55,786 nucleotides of DNA. Origin: Amycolatopsis coloradensis. Lineage in GTDB: Bacteria; Actinomycetota; Actinomycetes; Mycobacteriales; Pseudonocardiaceae. The notes beneath the pieces are model-generated. The model worked only from the letters and a program-made list of their open reading frames with translations. It was not told where the DNA came from and made no database searches. Location: assembly GCF_037997115.1 (NCBI RefSeq), contig NZ_CP150484.1:1105726-1161511 (forward strand), in the 5' to 3' direction. The position numbers and the translations under genes were made by a program. This document shows, one piece after another, positions 9,926-17,326 of this stretch (the stretch's first letter is position 1; every line of letters begins with the position of its first letter).

Positions 9926-11233
9926 ATGGCGAAGCGGCCGCCCAGTTTTCTGGTGACGTTGCTGCGTCGTGGCGCGCCGGCGCTGGCGACGGCGACGAGC
10001 GAGCTGTCGGACGAGGTCGGCGACCCGACACCGATGCGCGCGCTCCGGCGGATCCAGCACATGTCGGGGCCCATCGACACGGCCCATCGCGACAATCTGC
10101 TGCTCAGAGCAGCCCGCTACGTCGCCCTCGTCCCGCTGGTCTACCGGCTCTTCGCGGTGCCCGGCGCGTTCGGCGTCTACGTCTCCACGCACGGCATGAT
10201 CGGGATCGGACCGGTCGGGCTGGTGGCCCTCGGCTCGGTCGGGCTCTCCCTGTACGGCATCCGGTGGATGCTGCGCTCGGCGCCGTTCCGCCCGCAGTAC
10301 GCGGCCCGGCTGCTGGCGATCGACCTCGTGTTCACGCTGCTCGCGCCGCTCGCGGTCGGGGCGCTGGTGCCGGCTTCCGTCTTCACCGAGGCGATGGCGA
10401 TCCCCGGCAAGCACCTGCTCGGCGAGGTCGCTCTGCTGGCGCTCGCGCTGGGTATGCCCGCGGCGGCGGCGCTTGCCGTCGGCAGCTTCCCGGTGCGGAT
10501 GCTCGCGTCCCTGCTCGGCACCGGCCAAGCGGCGCCCGGCGACGCCATGGCCACTTTCCCGTCGATCCTCGGCGTCCTCTTCACCGCGAGCGGCGCCCTC
10601 GTCCTGATCGGGCTCGGCACGCGGCTCGCCCTCGCGTACGGCATCCGCAACGGCCGCATCGCCGAACGCGCCCGCCAGCACCGGATGCTGCACGACTCCG
10701 TGCTGCAGACCCTCGAAGCGATCGCGCTGGCCAACAAGGGCGACCCGGTCGCGCGGCTCGCCGAGGTGCAGCGGCTGGCGCGGGCGCAGTCGATGGAACT
10801 GCGCCGGACGATCGAGAGTGAGGCTTCGGAACGGTCGGAAGCCGGTTCACGGCCGCTGGGCGAGAAGCTCGCTTCGCTGGCGGCGGAGATGGCGCGGGAC
10901 GGGCTGCGCGCCCAGCTCGTGATCGCCGAGCTCGACGACGACACGCTTTCGGAGGTGCGGCAGATCGCCATCCGCGACGCCGTCCGAGAGTCCCTGCGCA
11001 ACACCCTCAAACACGCCGGGACGGACAAGGTCGTCGTCCGGGTCGAGGAGCAGGAGGGCGGCGTCGCGGTGATCACCCGCGATCACGGTGCCGGGTTCAG
11101 TACCGACTCCCGGCCCGCCGGTTTCGGGATCAGCGAGTCCATCACCGCCCGGCTGAACGAGGTCGGCGGGACCGCCAGGGTGGAGTCGGCTCCGGGCAAT
11201 GGCACCAGAGTCACCCTTTGGGTGCCTTTCTGA
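9926..11233 (+). CDS. NarL-type sensor histidine kinase, orphan
   Basis: A 435-residue sensor kinase. About five membrane helices lie between 63 and 240. The HisKA_3-type dimerisation helix contains HDSVLQTLEAIA, with phospho-acceptor His256. The HATPase domain is seen as AVRESLRNTLKHAG (N box), DHGAGF (G1) and GFGISESI (G2). ATG 9926 was chosen because AGGGGGA lies 7 nt upstream; a GTG at 9902 would add 8 residues without a good ribosome site. No response regulator adjoins: the next gene, 16 bp on, is a methyltransferase. The partner may be elsewhere, such as the similar two-component pair at 48005-49827. Confidence 0.88.
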   Translation: MAKRPPSFLVTLLRRGAPALATATSELSDEVGDPTPMRALRRIQHMSGPIDTAHRDNLLLRAARYVALVPLVYRLFAVPGAFGVYVSTHGMIGIGPVGLVALGSVGLSLYGIRWMLRSAPFRPQYAARLLAIDLVFTLLAPLAVGALVPASVFTEAMAIPGKHLLGEVALLALALGMPAAAALAVGSFPVRMLASLLGTGQAAPGDAMATFPSILGVLFTASGALVLIGLGTRLALAYGIRNGRIAERARQHRMLHDSVLQTLEAIALANKGDPVARLAEVQRLARAQSMELRRTIESEASERSEAGSRPLGEKLASLAAEMARDGLRAQLVIAELDDDTLSEVRQIAIRDAVRESLRNTLKHAGTDKVVVRVEEQEGGVAVITRDHGAGFSTDSRPAGFGISESITARLNEVGGTARVESAPGNGTRVTLWVPF

Positions 11234-11249
11234 CGGTAAACAGGAGAAC

Positions 11250-12101
11250 ATGAAGAAATCGGACCTCCTGGCCGAAGCGCTCACCGCGTACCGCGACGGT
11301 GACCGGGCCACGGCAGCGGACCTCGCCGAGCGTGCCGGATCCACGCTCGGCCGCGAGCTGCACCGGTACCTGACCGAAGGCGGGGGCGGAGATGTGTACG
11401 ACCAGCCCGCCGCGTTCACGGCGTTCATCCGCGGTGGCGGGAACGTCAACCTCTATCGGCGGCTCAGCGCCATGCTCGCCCGGCGCTACGGCAGTGTCGG
11501 TTCGCTGCTCGACCTCGGCTGCGGCGACGGGCTCGCCGTCGTTCCCGCCCTCGAACAGGCGGACCGGCAGCCGGGCCGGATCGACCTGGTCGAGCCGTCG
11601 AGCGCGTTGCTCGCGGAAACGCGGAAGCATCTCGACGGCACTCACGGCCTGCACACCTGGGACGCCACCGCGCAGGAGTTCCTGGCCCGCGACGACGACC
11701 GGCAGTGGCAGCTGACGCAGTCGACCTTCGCGCTCCAGTCGATCCCGACCGGCGAGCGCACCGAGGTCCTGCGGGCGCTCCGGCCGCGCACGTCGTGTCT
11801 GGTTCTCGCCGAGTTCGACGTGCCCGAGTACGACGAAGACTCCCCCGAGTACCTGCTTTCCCTGGTCACCCGCTACGAACGCGGGATCTCGGAGTACGGC
11901 AAGGAGGCGTCGCTGGTGGCACAGGGGTTCCTGCTGCCGATCCTGCTCGGCCTGGTCAAACCCGGGGCGGACCGCACGAACTGGGAGCAGCCCGCCACCG
12001 ATTGGGCTTCGCAGCTGAAGGAAGCGGGTTTCACCGGCATCCGGATCGAGCCGCTCGCGGACTACTGGTGGTCGCCCGCGGTGCTCATCACGGCCTCGTG
12101 A
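11250..12101 (+). CDS. Class I SAM-dependent methyltransferase-like protein
   Basis: A 284-residue protein with a SAM-binding motif I (LLDLGCGDG, 86-94) and a following acidic strand end (IDLVEPSS) typical of class I methyltransferases. A helical N-terminal ~60 residues precede the fold. The start ATG has AGGAG 4 nt upstream, and the gene begins 16 bp after the histidine kinase, so co-transcription is likely. No motif identifies the substrate. The stop codon lies inside the left arm of a perfect 22-bp inverted repeat. Confidence 0.78.
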   Translation: MKKSDLLAEALTAYRDGDRATAADLAERAGSTLGRELHRYLTEGGGGDVYDQPAAFTAFIRGGGNVNLYRRLSAMLARRYGSVGSLLDLGCGDGLAVVPALEQADRQPGRIDLVEPSSALLAETRKHLDGTHGLHTWDATAQEFLARDDDRQWQLTQSTFALQSIPTGERTEVLRALRPRTSCLVLAEFDVPEYDEDSPEYLLSLVTRYERGISEYGKEASLVAQGFLLPILLGLVKPGADRTNWEQPATDWASQLKEAGFTGIRIEPLADYWWSPAVLITAS

Positions 12102-12140
12102 GTGGTAAGGACGGTTAGAACCGTCCTTACCACTCACGAG
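12095..12140. terminator. Perfect 22-bp inverted repeat between convergent genes
   Basis: Bases 12095-12116 and 12119-12140 are perfectly complementary with only a 2-nt centre. The stem contains the stop codon of the methyltransferase and ends 8 bp before the stop of the convergent TNT-like gene. It would fold in either transcript and fits a bidirectional terminator. Its length and perfection exceed ordinary terminators, so it may also be a mobile or repetitive palindrome. Confidence 0.8.
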
Positions 12141-12148
12141 CCCACGCC

Positions 12149-14077
12149 CTACTGCACGCGGGAAATTGCCCCTGCCTCCAGATGCTGGGCGATCGGCCGG
12201 GGCAGCACGTAGGCCACGGCCCCGCCCGGGGTCCCGTTCCACGGCGCGGTGATGCCCGTGACCACGCGCAGCGGCCGCACGACGCGGTAGAGCCTGCGCT
12301 CCCGTTCGCGGTCCGCGGCCAGCGACGTCTCGATGAACCGCGCCGATTCGGCGTGCACGAGGTTGCCGGTCTCGTTGCCGAACCGCTGCACCGTGGTGCC
12401 CGACGGCAGGACGACGATCCGCTTGCGACGGAAGAAGTTCAGCGGCGGTTCGCCCCGCAGCGGCAGGATCGGCCAGTCGGCCGGGTTGTCGGACTCCTCG
12501 TTCGCGCCCACCGCGGCTCGCGCCGGGTACAGGAGCAGGGTGCCGAGGAAGAAGCGTGCCGCCTCTTCGAGTTTGGCGAACGCCACCGGCTCGTCCGTCG
12601 GCGGACGGGAGACCTCCCAGCCGGTCTCGGTGCGGCGCAGGGTCCAGAGCCCCGGCTCCGGCACCGCGTTCGCGCCGATCCGGTAGGACGTCGGCGCCAC
12701 CCCGTGCTCGGCCAGCCGCTGGTACAGGACGTCCAGTACCTCGACGGCGCGGATGTCGCGGCCGGGTTCGCCGTCGCGTTCGACGCGGGTGCGGGCGCTT
12801 TCGTCCGGCAGGTCCGCGGCGCTCTGCGGCGGCCGCGGCTTGCCGACGATCTCCGCCTCCGCGGTCGCCCGCACCAGCTCGCCGACCAGCGGCGGCCGGA
12901 AGCCGGCGGCCCGGATGTGCTCGATCAGCTCCGGCTCCGGCGGTACCCCGTACTTGCGCAGGTAGTGCGGGACGGCCGCGGGCCAGATCCACACGCCGTC
13001 GGTGTGGAAGGCGTTCGGCACGTCCGGCGGGCCGTTCGGGGTGAAGATGTCGGACTGCGGACCCGGCCTGGTCAGGGCCACCGGCGAGCGGAAGAGGTAG
13101 TCCAGGACGCCGCGCATCAGGTCCGGCGGCACCGGCGGCCGGTTGACGATCGGTCGTTCGCCCTCGTTGTGCGCGTCGACGACCTTCGCGTGCCGGAACA
13201 CGATGTCCAGCGGCAGTCCCGCCTTGGCCGAAAGCCAGGCCGGGACGTGCTTGGTGTCGCGCGGGAAGATCGCGAGCTCGGTCGCGTACGCGCGCGGCGA
13301 CGGCTTCCCGCCCTCGTTCGGCGCCAGCCGCCAGGTCGGTTCCTGCTCGGCGTCGAAGTCGAAGTCGAAATGCGATTCCGCGTCGAGGGTGAACGTGCCC
13401 TGGAACCAGGTGCCGGTCTCGGGCTGGTGCATCGCCGCGCGCAACCGCGCGAAGAGCGAACCGAGCTCCGGCGGAGCCGCGATCGACACCGACACCGGGC
13501 CGTTGCCCTCGTCGCCGACCGAGCGGACCTCGAGTTCGGAGTAGTCGCCGACCTGCCGGAACTGGGCGCCGACGCGCTGCCAGCCCGGCGGCAGCACCCG
13601 CAGCAGGGTCCGGCCGATGGCCCGCAGCAGCGCGCCCTGGTCACCCGTGCCGATCTCCGGCCGGGCTTCCGGCGTCTCGACGAAGTCGTGCCGGGTCTGC
13701 CACAACGCCGTCAGCCGCGACGGCGAGGCGGTGGTCGAGAAGTCCGTCAGGCCGAGTTCGGCCGCGCGGGCCGCGTCCTCGCCGGCCCAGCGCAAGGTCA
13801 GGTCGCCGCCGCCGGTGTTCGGCGCGATCTGGAAGTGCTCGTCGTCGAACCGGCCGTACGACTGGAGGCTGAAGGTCGCGCCGACCTCGCCGTTCAGCAC
13901 GACACGGGCCGGGCGGCCGTTCCAGTCGCGATCGAAACCCTCGGGCGCCGCTTCCCCCGGCGGCGCGATGAGCAGCAGCGTGCCGTCTTCGGTCGACCGC
14001 TGGGCCGCGAAGACGGTGTCCCCCCAGACGGCGTACAGGCCATCCGGCCGCTCCGCCGCTTGAACCCGGTAACGCAC
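12149..14077 (-). CDS. YezG-like immunity / degenerate TNT-domain protein, copy 1
   Basis: A 642-residue protein, last gene of the toxin-immunity operon and paralogue of 19574-21052. An N-terminal ~165 residues are unique to this copy. Residues ~165-270 resemble YezG/DUF600-type immunity proteins (PPGWQRVGAQF; GTWFQGTFTLDAESHFDFDF). The middle block near 375-420 is strongly shared with the paralogue (FHTDGVWIWPAAVPHYLRKY). The C-terminus (~549-642) has the layout of the tuberculosis necrotizing toxin fold: PSGTTVQRFGNETG, then APWNGTPGGAVAY. The Arg of RFG is kept, but the GGGxQY Gln of active NAD glycohydrolases is Ala, and the RALP-type Arg is Thr (ETSLAA). It therefore looks catalytically impaired and more like part of a polyimmunity protein than a toxin. 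The gap to the upstream ADP-ribosylglycohydrolase gene is 39 bp. Confidence 0.72.
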   Translation of the reverse strand: MRYRVQAAERPDGLYAVWGDTVFAAQRSTEDGTLLLIAPPGEAAPEGFDRDWNGRPARVVLNGEVGATFSLQSYGRFDDEHFQIAPNTGGGDLTLRWAGEDAARAAELGLTDFSTTASPSRLTALWQTRHDFVETPEARPEIGTGDQGALLRAIGRTLLRVLPPGWQRVGAQFRQVGDYSELEVRSVGDEGNGPVSVSIAAPPELGSLFARLRAAMHQPETGTWFQGTFTLDAESHFDFDFDAEQEPTWRLAPNEGGKPSPRAYATELAIFPRDTKHVPAWLSAKAGLPLDIVFRHAKVVDAHNEGERPIVNRPPVPPDLMRGVLDYLFRSPVALTRPGPQSDIFTPNGPPDVPNAFHTDGVWIWPAAVPHYLRKYGVPPEPELIEHIRAAGFRPPLVGELVRATAEAEIVGKPRPPQSAADLPDESARTRVERDGEPGRDIRAVEVLDVLYQRLAEHGVAPTSYRIGANAVPEPGLWTLRRTETGWEVSRPPTDEPVAFAKLEEAARFFLGTLLLYPARAAVGANEESDNPADWPILPLRGEPPLNFFRRKRIVVLPSGTTVQRFGNETGNLVHAESARFIETSLAADRERERRLYRVVRPLRVVTGITAPWNGTPGGAVAYVLPRPIAQHLEAGAISRVQ

Positions 14078-14116
14078 TATGTGTCCCTCCCCAAGTTCCC
14101 CAAACCGGGGGTAAAT

Positions 14117-15292
14117 CTAGTGGGCCGGATAGCGGACGTACCACCGGTCGTCACCCGGGGCGTTCCCGCCGAACTCCGCGAGCGCATCGTCCGCCAGCTG
14201 TCCGATCACTTCGCTCAGTTCCAGCTTCTCGAGCCAGTCCGTCCGCAAGGCCTGTTCGCCGTACATCGCGCCGACGAGGTTCCCGCAGATCGAACCCGTC
14301 GAGTCGCTGTCGCCGCTGTGGTTCACCGACGCGAGCAGGGCGGTGTTCGCGTCCGTAGTGGTCAGTGCGACGTAAACGGACATGGAGAGCGCGGTTTCGC
14401 CGATGTTCCCCTGCCCGAGCGTCTCGAGCTTCTCCGGCGTCGGGGCGCCTTCCTCGGCCAGGGCGAGCGCCTGGTCGAGCGCGACGCTCTGCTCTTCGTG
14501 CCCCCGGTACTTCTCCAGCTCGGCACGGGCGGTCGTGATGGCGTCGAGAAGCGGTTTCCCGACCAGCAGTTCGCGCACGATCACGGCGAAAGCACCCGAC
14601 GAGAGATACCCGCTCGGGTGACCGTGCGTCAGGGCCGCGCTCTCGGCGCCGAGCCGGAACACCTCGGCCAGGTCGTCCGACCACAACGCGACCGGCGCGG
14701 CGCGCATGATCCCGCCGCAGCCCTTCGAGTTGTTCACCGGCTTGTCCATGCCGGCGCGTACGCCGGTCCTGCCGTAGGCCTCCAGCTCGCCGAAGCAGGT
14801 GAGGCCGGGCGCGCGGCGGCTGAACAGCTCACGGTTCGTGATCAGCCAGCCGTCCGGCTCCGCGCTCGTGTCGTGCGGGCCGCGGGCGCGCTCCCACGAG
14901 ACGCCCTGGGTATGCAGCCAGCGCTGGTAGGCCAGCTGCAAGGACTGCTCGACGGGCTCGGTTCCGTGCGCGGTAGCAGCGGTAGCAGCGGTAGCAAAGG
15001 TCCCCTGCTGCCTCCGGCCGTGAGCAAAGGTCCCCTGCTGCCTCCGGCCGGAGAAATGGGCTCTGATCAGGCCTTCCAGGGTGAACAGCGTCATCTGGGT
15101 GTCGTCGGTGATCCGCCCGACGCCGCCGTACGCCGGGATGAGGTCGGTGATCCCGGCGGGTCCGGCGATCTCCCGGATGCGGTCGATCGAGTCGAACTCG
15201 GTCTTCGCACCGAGCGCGTCGCCGATCGCCCCGGCGAAGAGGCTGCCGCGCAGCCGCGACCTGGTCGCCGGATGTTGAAGCCACTCGCGCAT
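14117..15292 (-). CDS. ADP-ribosylglycohydrolase family protein, catalytically intact
   Basis: A 391-residue ADPRH/DraG-family enzyme. The metal-binding signatures are present: ITDDTQMTLF (~61-70), NNSKGCGGIMRAAPVA, the ALTHGHPSGY segment, and HSGDSDSTGSICG (~325-337), which supplies the second Asp pair. It should cleave ADP-ribose from modified proteins. In the Tre1-Tri1 pair this enzyme family is the immunity protein against an ADP-ribosyltransferase toxin. Here it lies in the same operon as a toxin with two ADP-ribosyltransferase domains, so an immunity role is a strong inference. Residues ~82-108 (GRRQQGTFAH repeated, then TAATAATA) come from a DNA repeat inserted in frame in a loop after the first motif. 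The gene starts 4 bp after the upstream stop. Confidence 0.92.
   Translation of the reverse strand: MREWLQHPATRSRLRGSLFAGAIGDALGAKTEFDSIDRIREIAGPAGITDLIPAYGGVGRITDDTQMTLFTLEGLIRAHFSGRRQQGTFAHGRRQQGTFATAATAATAHGTEPVEQSLQLAYQRWLHTQGVSWERARGPHDTSAEPDGWLITNRELFSRRAPGLTCFGELEAYGRTGVRAGMDKPVNNSKGCGGIMRAAPVALWSDDLAEVFRLGAESAALTHGHPSGYLSSGAFAVIVRELLVGKPLLDAITTARAELEKYRGHEEQSVALDQALALAEEGAPTPEKLETLGQGNIGETALSMSVYVALTTTDANTALLASVNHSGDSDSTGSICGNLVGAMYGEQALRTDWLEKLELSEVIGQLADDALAEFGGNAPGDDRWYVRYPAH
14971..15050. repeat. In-frame tandem repeat inside the ADP-ribosylglycohydrolase gene
   Basis: A 28-bp unit occurs at 14993-15020 and again, identical, at 15023-15050. It begins AGCAAAGGTCCC, the same core found after ptsI (44689-44700) and, inverted, at 43-54. 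Beside it, 14971-14996 holds a 9-bp unit repeated almost three times (CGGTAGCAG). Together they add about 27 residues to the enzyme without breaking the frame. Confidence 0.85.
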
Positions 15293-15296
15293 TTCT

Positions 15297-17312
15297 CTAC
15301 TGATCTCCTCGTGGATACCGTTTCGCGTCCCAGCGCCGCCGCTCTTCGGGCTCGCGGGGCAGGCCGAAGCGGTTGAAGTAGTAATACGCGTCGCCCGCCA
15401 TGGCGTCGACGACGCCGAGGTCGGCGTACGCGGCGAGCCAGGACTCCGGCAGACCCGGCACGGTGAGCCTGGCGCCCACCATCGCTCCGGTCAGCGCCGC
15501 GGTCACCGTGCCGCCGCGAGCGGCCAGCGCCAGCGCAGCTTCGGCGTCGTAGCCGCGTTTCGCGGCGGCGAACAGCGCCCGGCCGAGCACCGAAAGCGGC
15601 GTCCGGCCGTCCCCGATGCTGTCGAACTGCTCGACGTCGTCCCCGCCGATGTCGTTCCTGAGGTCGAGCACGGTCTTGACCAGCTCGCCGACCTCACCGC
15701 TGTACTCGTCGAAGCCTTCGAGGAAGTTCGCGACCGCCGGTTCGCCGTTCCGGGCGGCGAGCTGGGCGCGGAACACGTTCACCAGCAGTTCGGCGCCGTG
15801 GACGACCTCGTGTCCCGCCGCGGATCCGACCAGTTCGCGGACGACCTTCATCGCGTAGAACGTGCTGTCGGCGGGGCCTTGCACCCCGCCGGTCACCGTC
15901 GCGGCGAGCGCGGTCACCAGCATGGCCGAGAACTCCGCGGGGGGTGGACCCGCGCCTTCGGTGGCCTTGGCGACCCAGCCGTCCGGTCGTCCGCCCGCGG
16001 GCAGCGACGCCGGGATCTCGGGCTTGTCCGGGGTCGGGTCCAGGCCGCGGATCACCGATTCGGTGTGGAACAGCAGTTGCCGGGTCAGCCCGCCGAGCGG
16101 CAAGCCGTCGGCGGGATCGGCGCCCGAGCCCAGTGCGTCTCCGAGCGCGAAGCCGACGTACGCGCCGAGAAGCCGCGGGTACGCGAAGCTGCCGACGGGA
16201 AGCGTCGGGTCGTAGAACTTCCCGAACGTCCAAGCGCTCGGGCGCGGTTCGCCGTTGTCGTAGAAGTGCGTCACGAGGCCGTTGGCGAACAGGTCTTCGG
16301 GCAGTTCCGGCAGCGGGCGGCCGTCGTACTTCGCCCGGGAGCGCTCGAACGACAGCGTCGCGGCGTGGACGTAGCGGGTGAGCTCTTCGCTGCTCAGGGG
16401 GTAGCCGTTGTCCCTGGCCTGGTCGACGAGGCTCCGCAGGTTCGCGACGGCGGCGCCTTCGTACTCCCCGCTGAAGTACGCGGGGCGCCCGACGGACTCG
16501 GGACGCTCGGTGCCTGCCGGGAGGTCGAGGTCGGCGACCTGTCGCAGCGTCTCCGGGTAGACGTTGAAGGTCTCCGGACGGCCGGGGTTGACCAGCAGGC
16601 CGACTCCGGGGTTGTCCTTGGCCCGCCGCAGGAGCACGCGGGGCTGGACCCGCTGCCACACCGTGTACTCCGACGGGATCTGGGCCTCGGAGGTGTAGAC
16701 GACGAAGCGCACGCCCGCGTCACCGAAGTCGCGGACCTGCAGGTGGCCGTCCTTCGCCGGGGCAAGCACCTCGAGGTCGAGCATCCAGTGGACGAACTCC
16801 TCCGGCGTGATCCACTCGACGCGGAGGTAACCGAGCAGCGTCTCGACCGGGCTTTCCGGTGCCGGGCGGCCGGAGAACCGCGGCCCAGGGCGGTGCTCGG
16901 GGTTCGCGCGGACCGCGCCGGTCGGCTCGCCGAACAGCGTGTGCTGCTCCCAGCGCAGGATCGCCGCCTTCGGCACGGGCAGACCGGGGACCGCGTCCGG
17001 ATCGAACTCGGGATCGACGACCTCGGCCCACCGGGTGAAGGCGTCACTGTCGCCGCCGGCCGCCGAGACGGCCATCAGCTCCAGGTCGAGGCGGATTTCG
17101 CCGCCGTCGTCCGGGACGAAGGCGACCGGGCTGGGGAACAGGCCGGCGCCGGGGTCGGTCCCGTCGAGCCAGCCGACGGTGTTGTAGGTGACGTTCCAGC
17201 CGTCGGTCGCGCGCACGACGTAGTCGCGGCGGACCCGCAACGCGCCGGTGCCCTCCCCGCCTCGGCCCGCCAGCCATTCCTCGACGCGGCTGACGGCTTC
17301 CTCTTCGTTCAT
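15297..17312 (-). CDS. YrhB-SseB-degenerate ADP-ribosylglycohydrolase fusion, copy 2
   Basis: A 671-residue paralogue of the upstream gene. Residues 1-75 resemble a YrhB/Imm35-type immunity domain (MNEEEAVSRVEEWL; GWNVTYNTVGWLDG). About 155-275 resemble the SseB N-terminal domain (FVVYTSEAQIPSEYTVWQRV; GVGLLVNPG). The C-terminal ~320 residues follow the ADP-ribosylglycohydrolase fold (LLGAYVGFALGDALG; DGRTPLSVLGRALFA; ALTGAMVGARL). The metal ligands are gone: the DDTQ position reads LTRQ, and GDSDSTG reads GGTVTAA. It is thus a predicted pseudoenzyme. ATG 17312 was chosen since it opens the same MxxxEAV start as the paralogue, with GGGGA just upstream; ATG 17321 is possible. It starts 14 bp after the previous stop. 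Confidence 0.75.
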   Translation of the reverse strand: MNEEEAVSRVEEWLAGRGGEGTGALRVRRDYVVRATDGWNVTYNTVGWLDGTDPGAGLFPSPVAFVPDDGGEIRLDLELMAVSAAGGDSDAFTRWAEVVDPEFDPDAVPGLPVPKAAILRWEQHTLFGEPTGAVRANPEHRPGPRFSGRPAPESPVETLLGYLRVEWITPEEFVHWMLDLEVLAPAKDGHLQVRDFGDAGVRFVVYTSEAQIPSEYTVWQRVQPRVLLRRAKDNPGVGLLVNPGRPETFNVYPETLRQVADLDLPAGTERPESVGRPAYFSGEYEGAAVANLRSLVDQARDNGYPLSSEELTRYVHAATLSFERSRAKYDGRPLPELPEDLFANGLVTHFYDNGEPRPSAWTFGKFYDPTLPVGSFAYPRLLGAYVGFALGDALGSGADPADGLPLGGLTRQLLFHTESVIRGLDPTPDKPEIPASLPAGGRPDGWVAKATEGAGPPPAEFSAMLVTALAATVTGGVQGPADSTFYAMKVVRELVGSAAGHEVVHGAELLVNVFRAQLAARNGEPAVANFLEGFDEYSGEVGELVKTVLDLRNDIGGDDVEQFDSIGDGRTPLSVLGRALFAAAKRGYDAEAALALAARGGTVTAALTGAMVGARLTVPGLPESWLAAYADLGVVDAMAGDAYYYFNRFGLPREPEERRRWDAKRYPRGDQ

Positions 17313-17326
17313 CGTCCCCATTCCGT

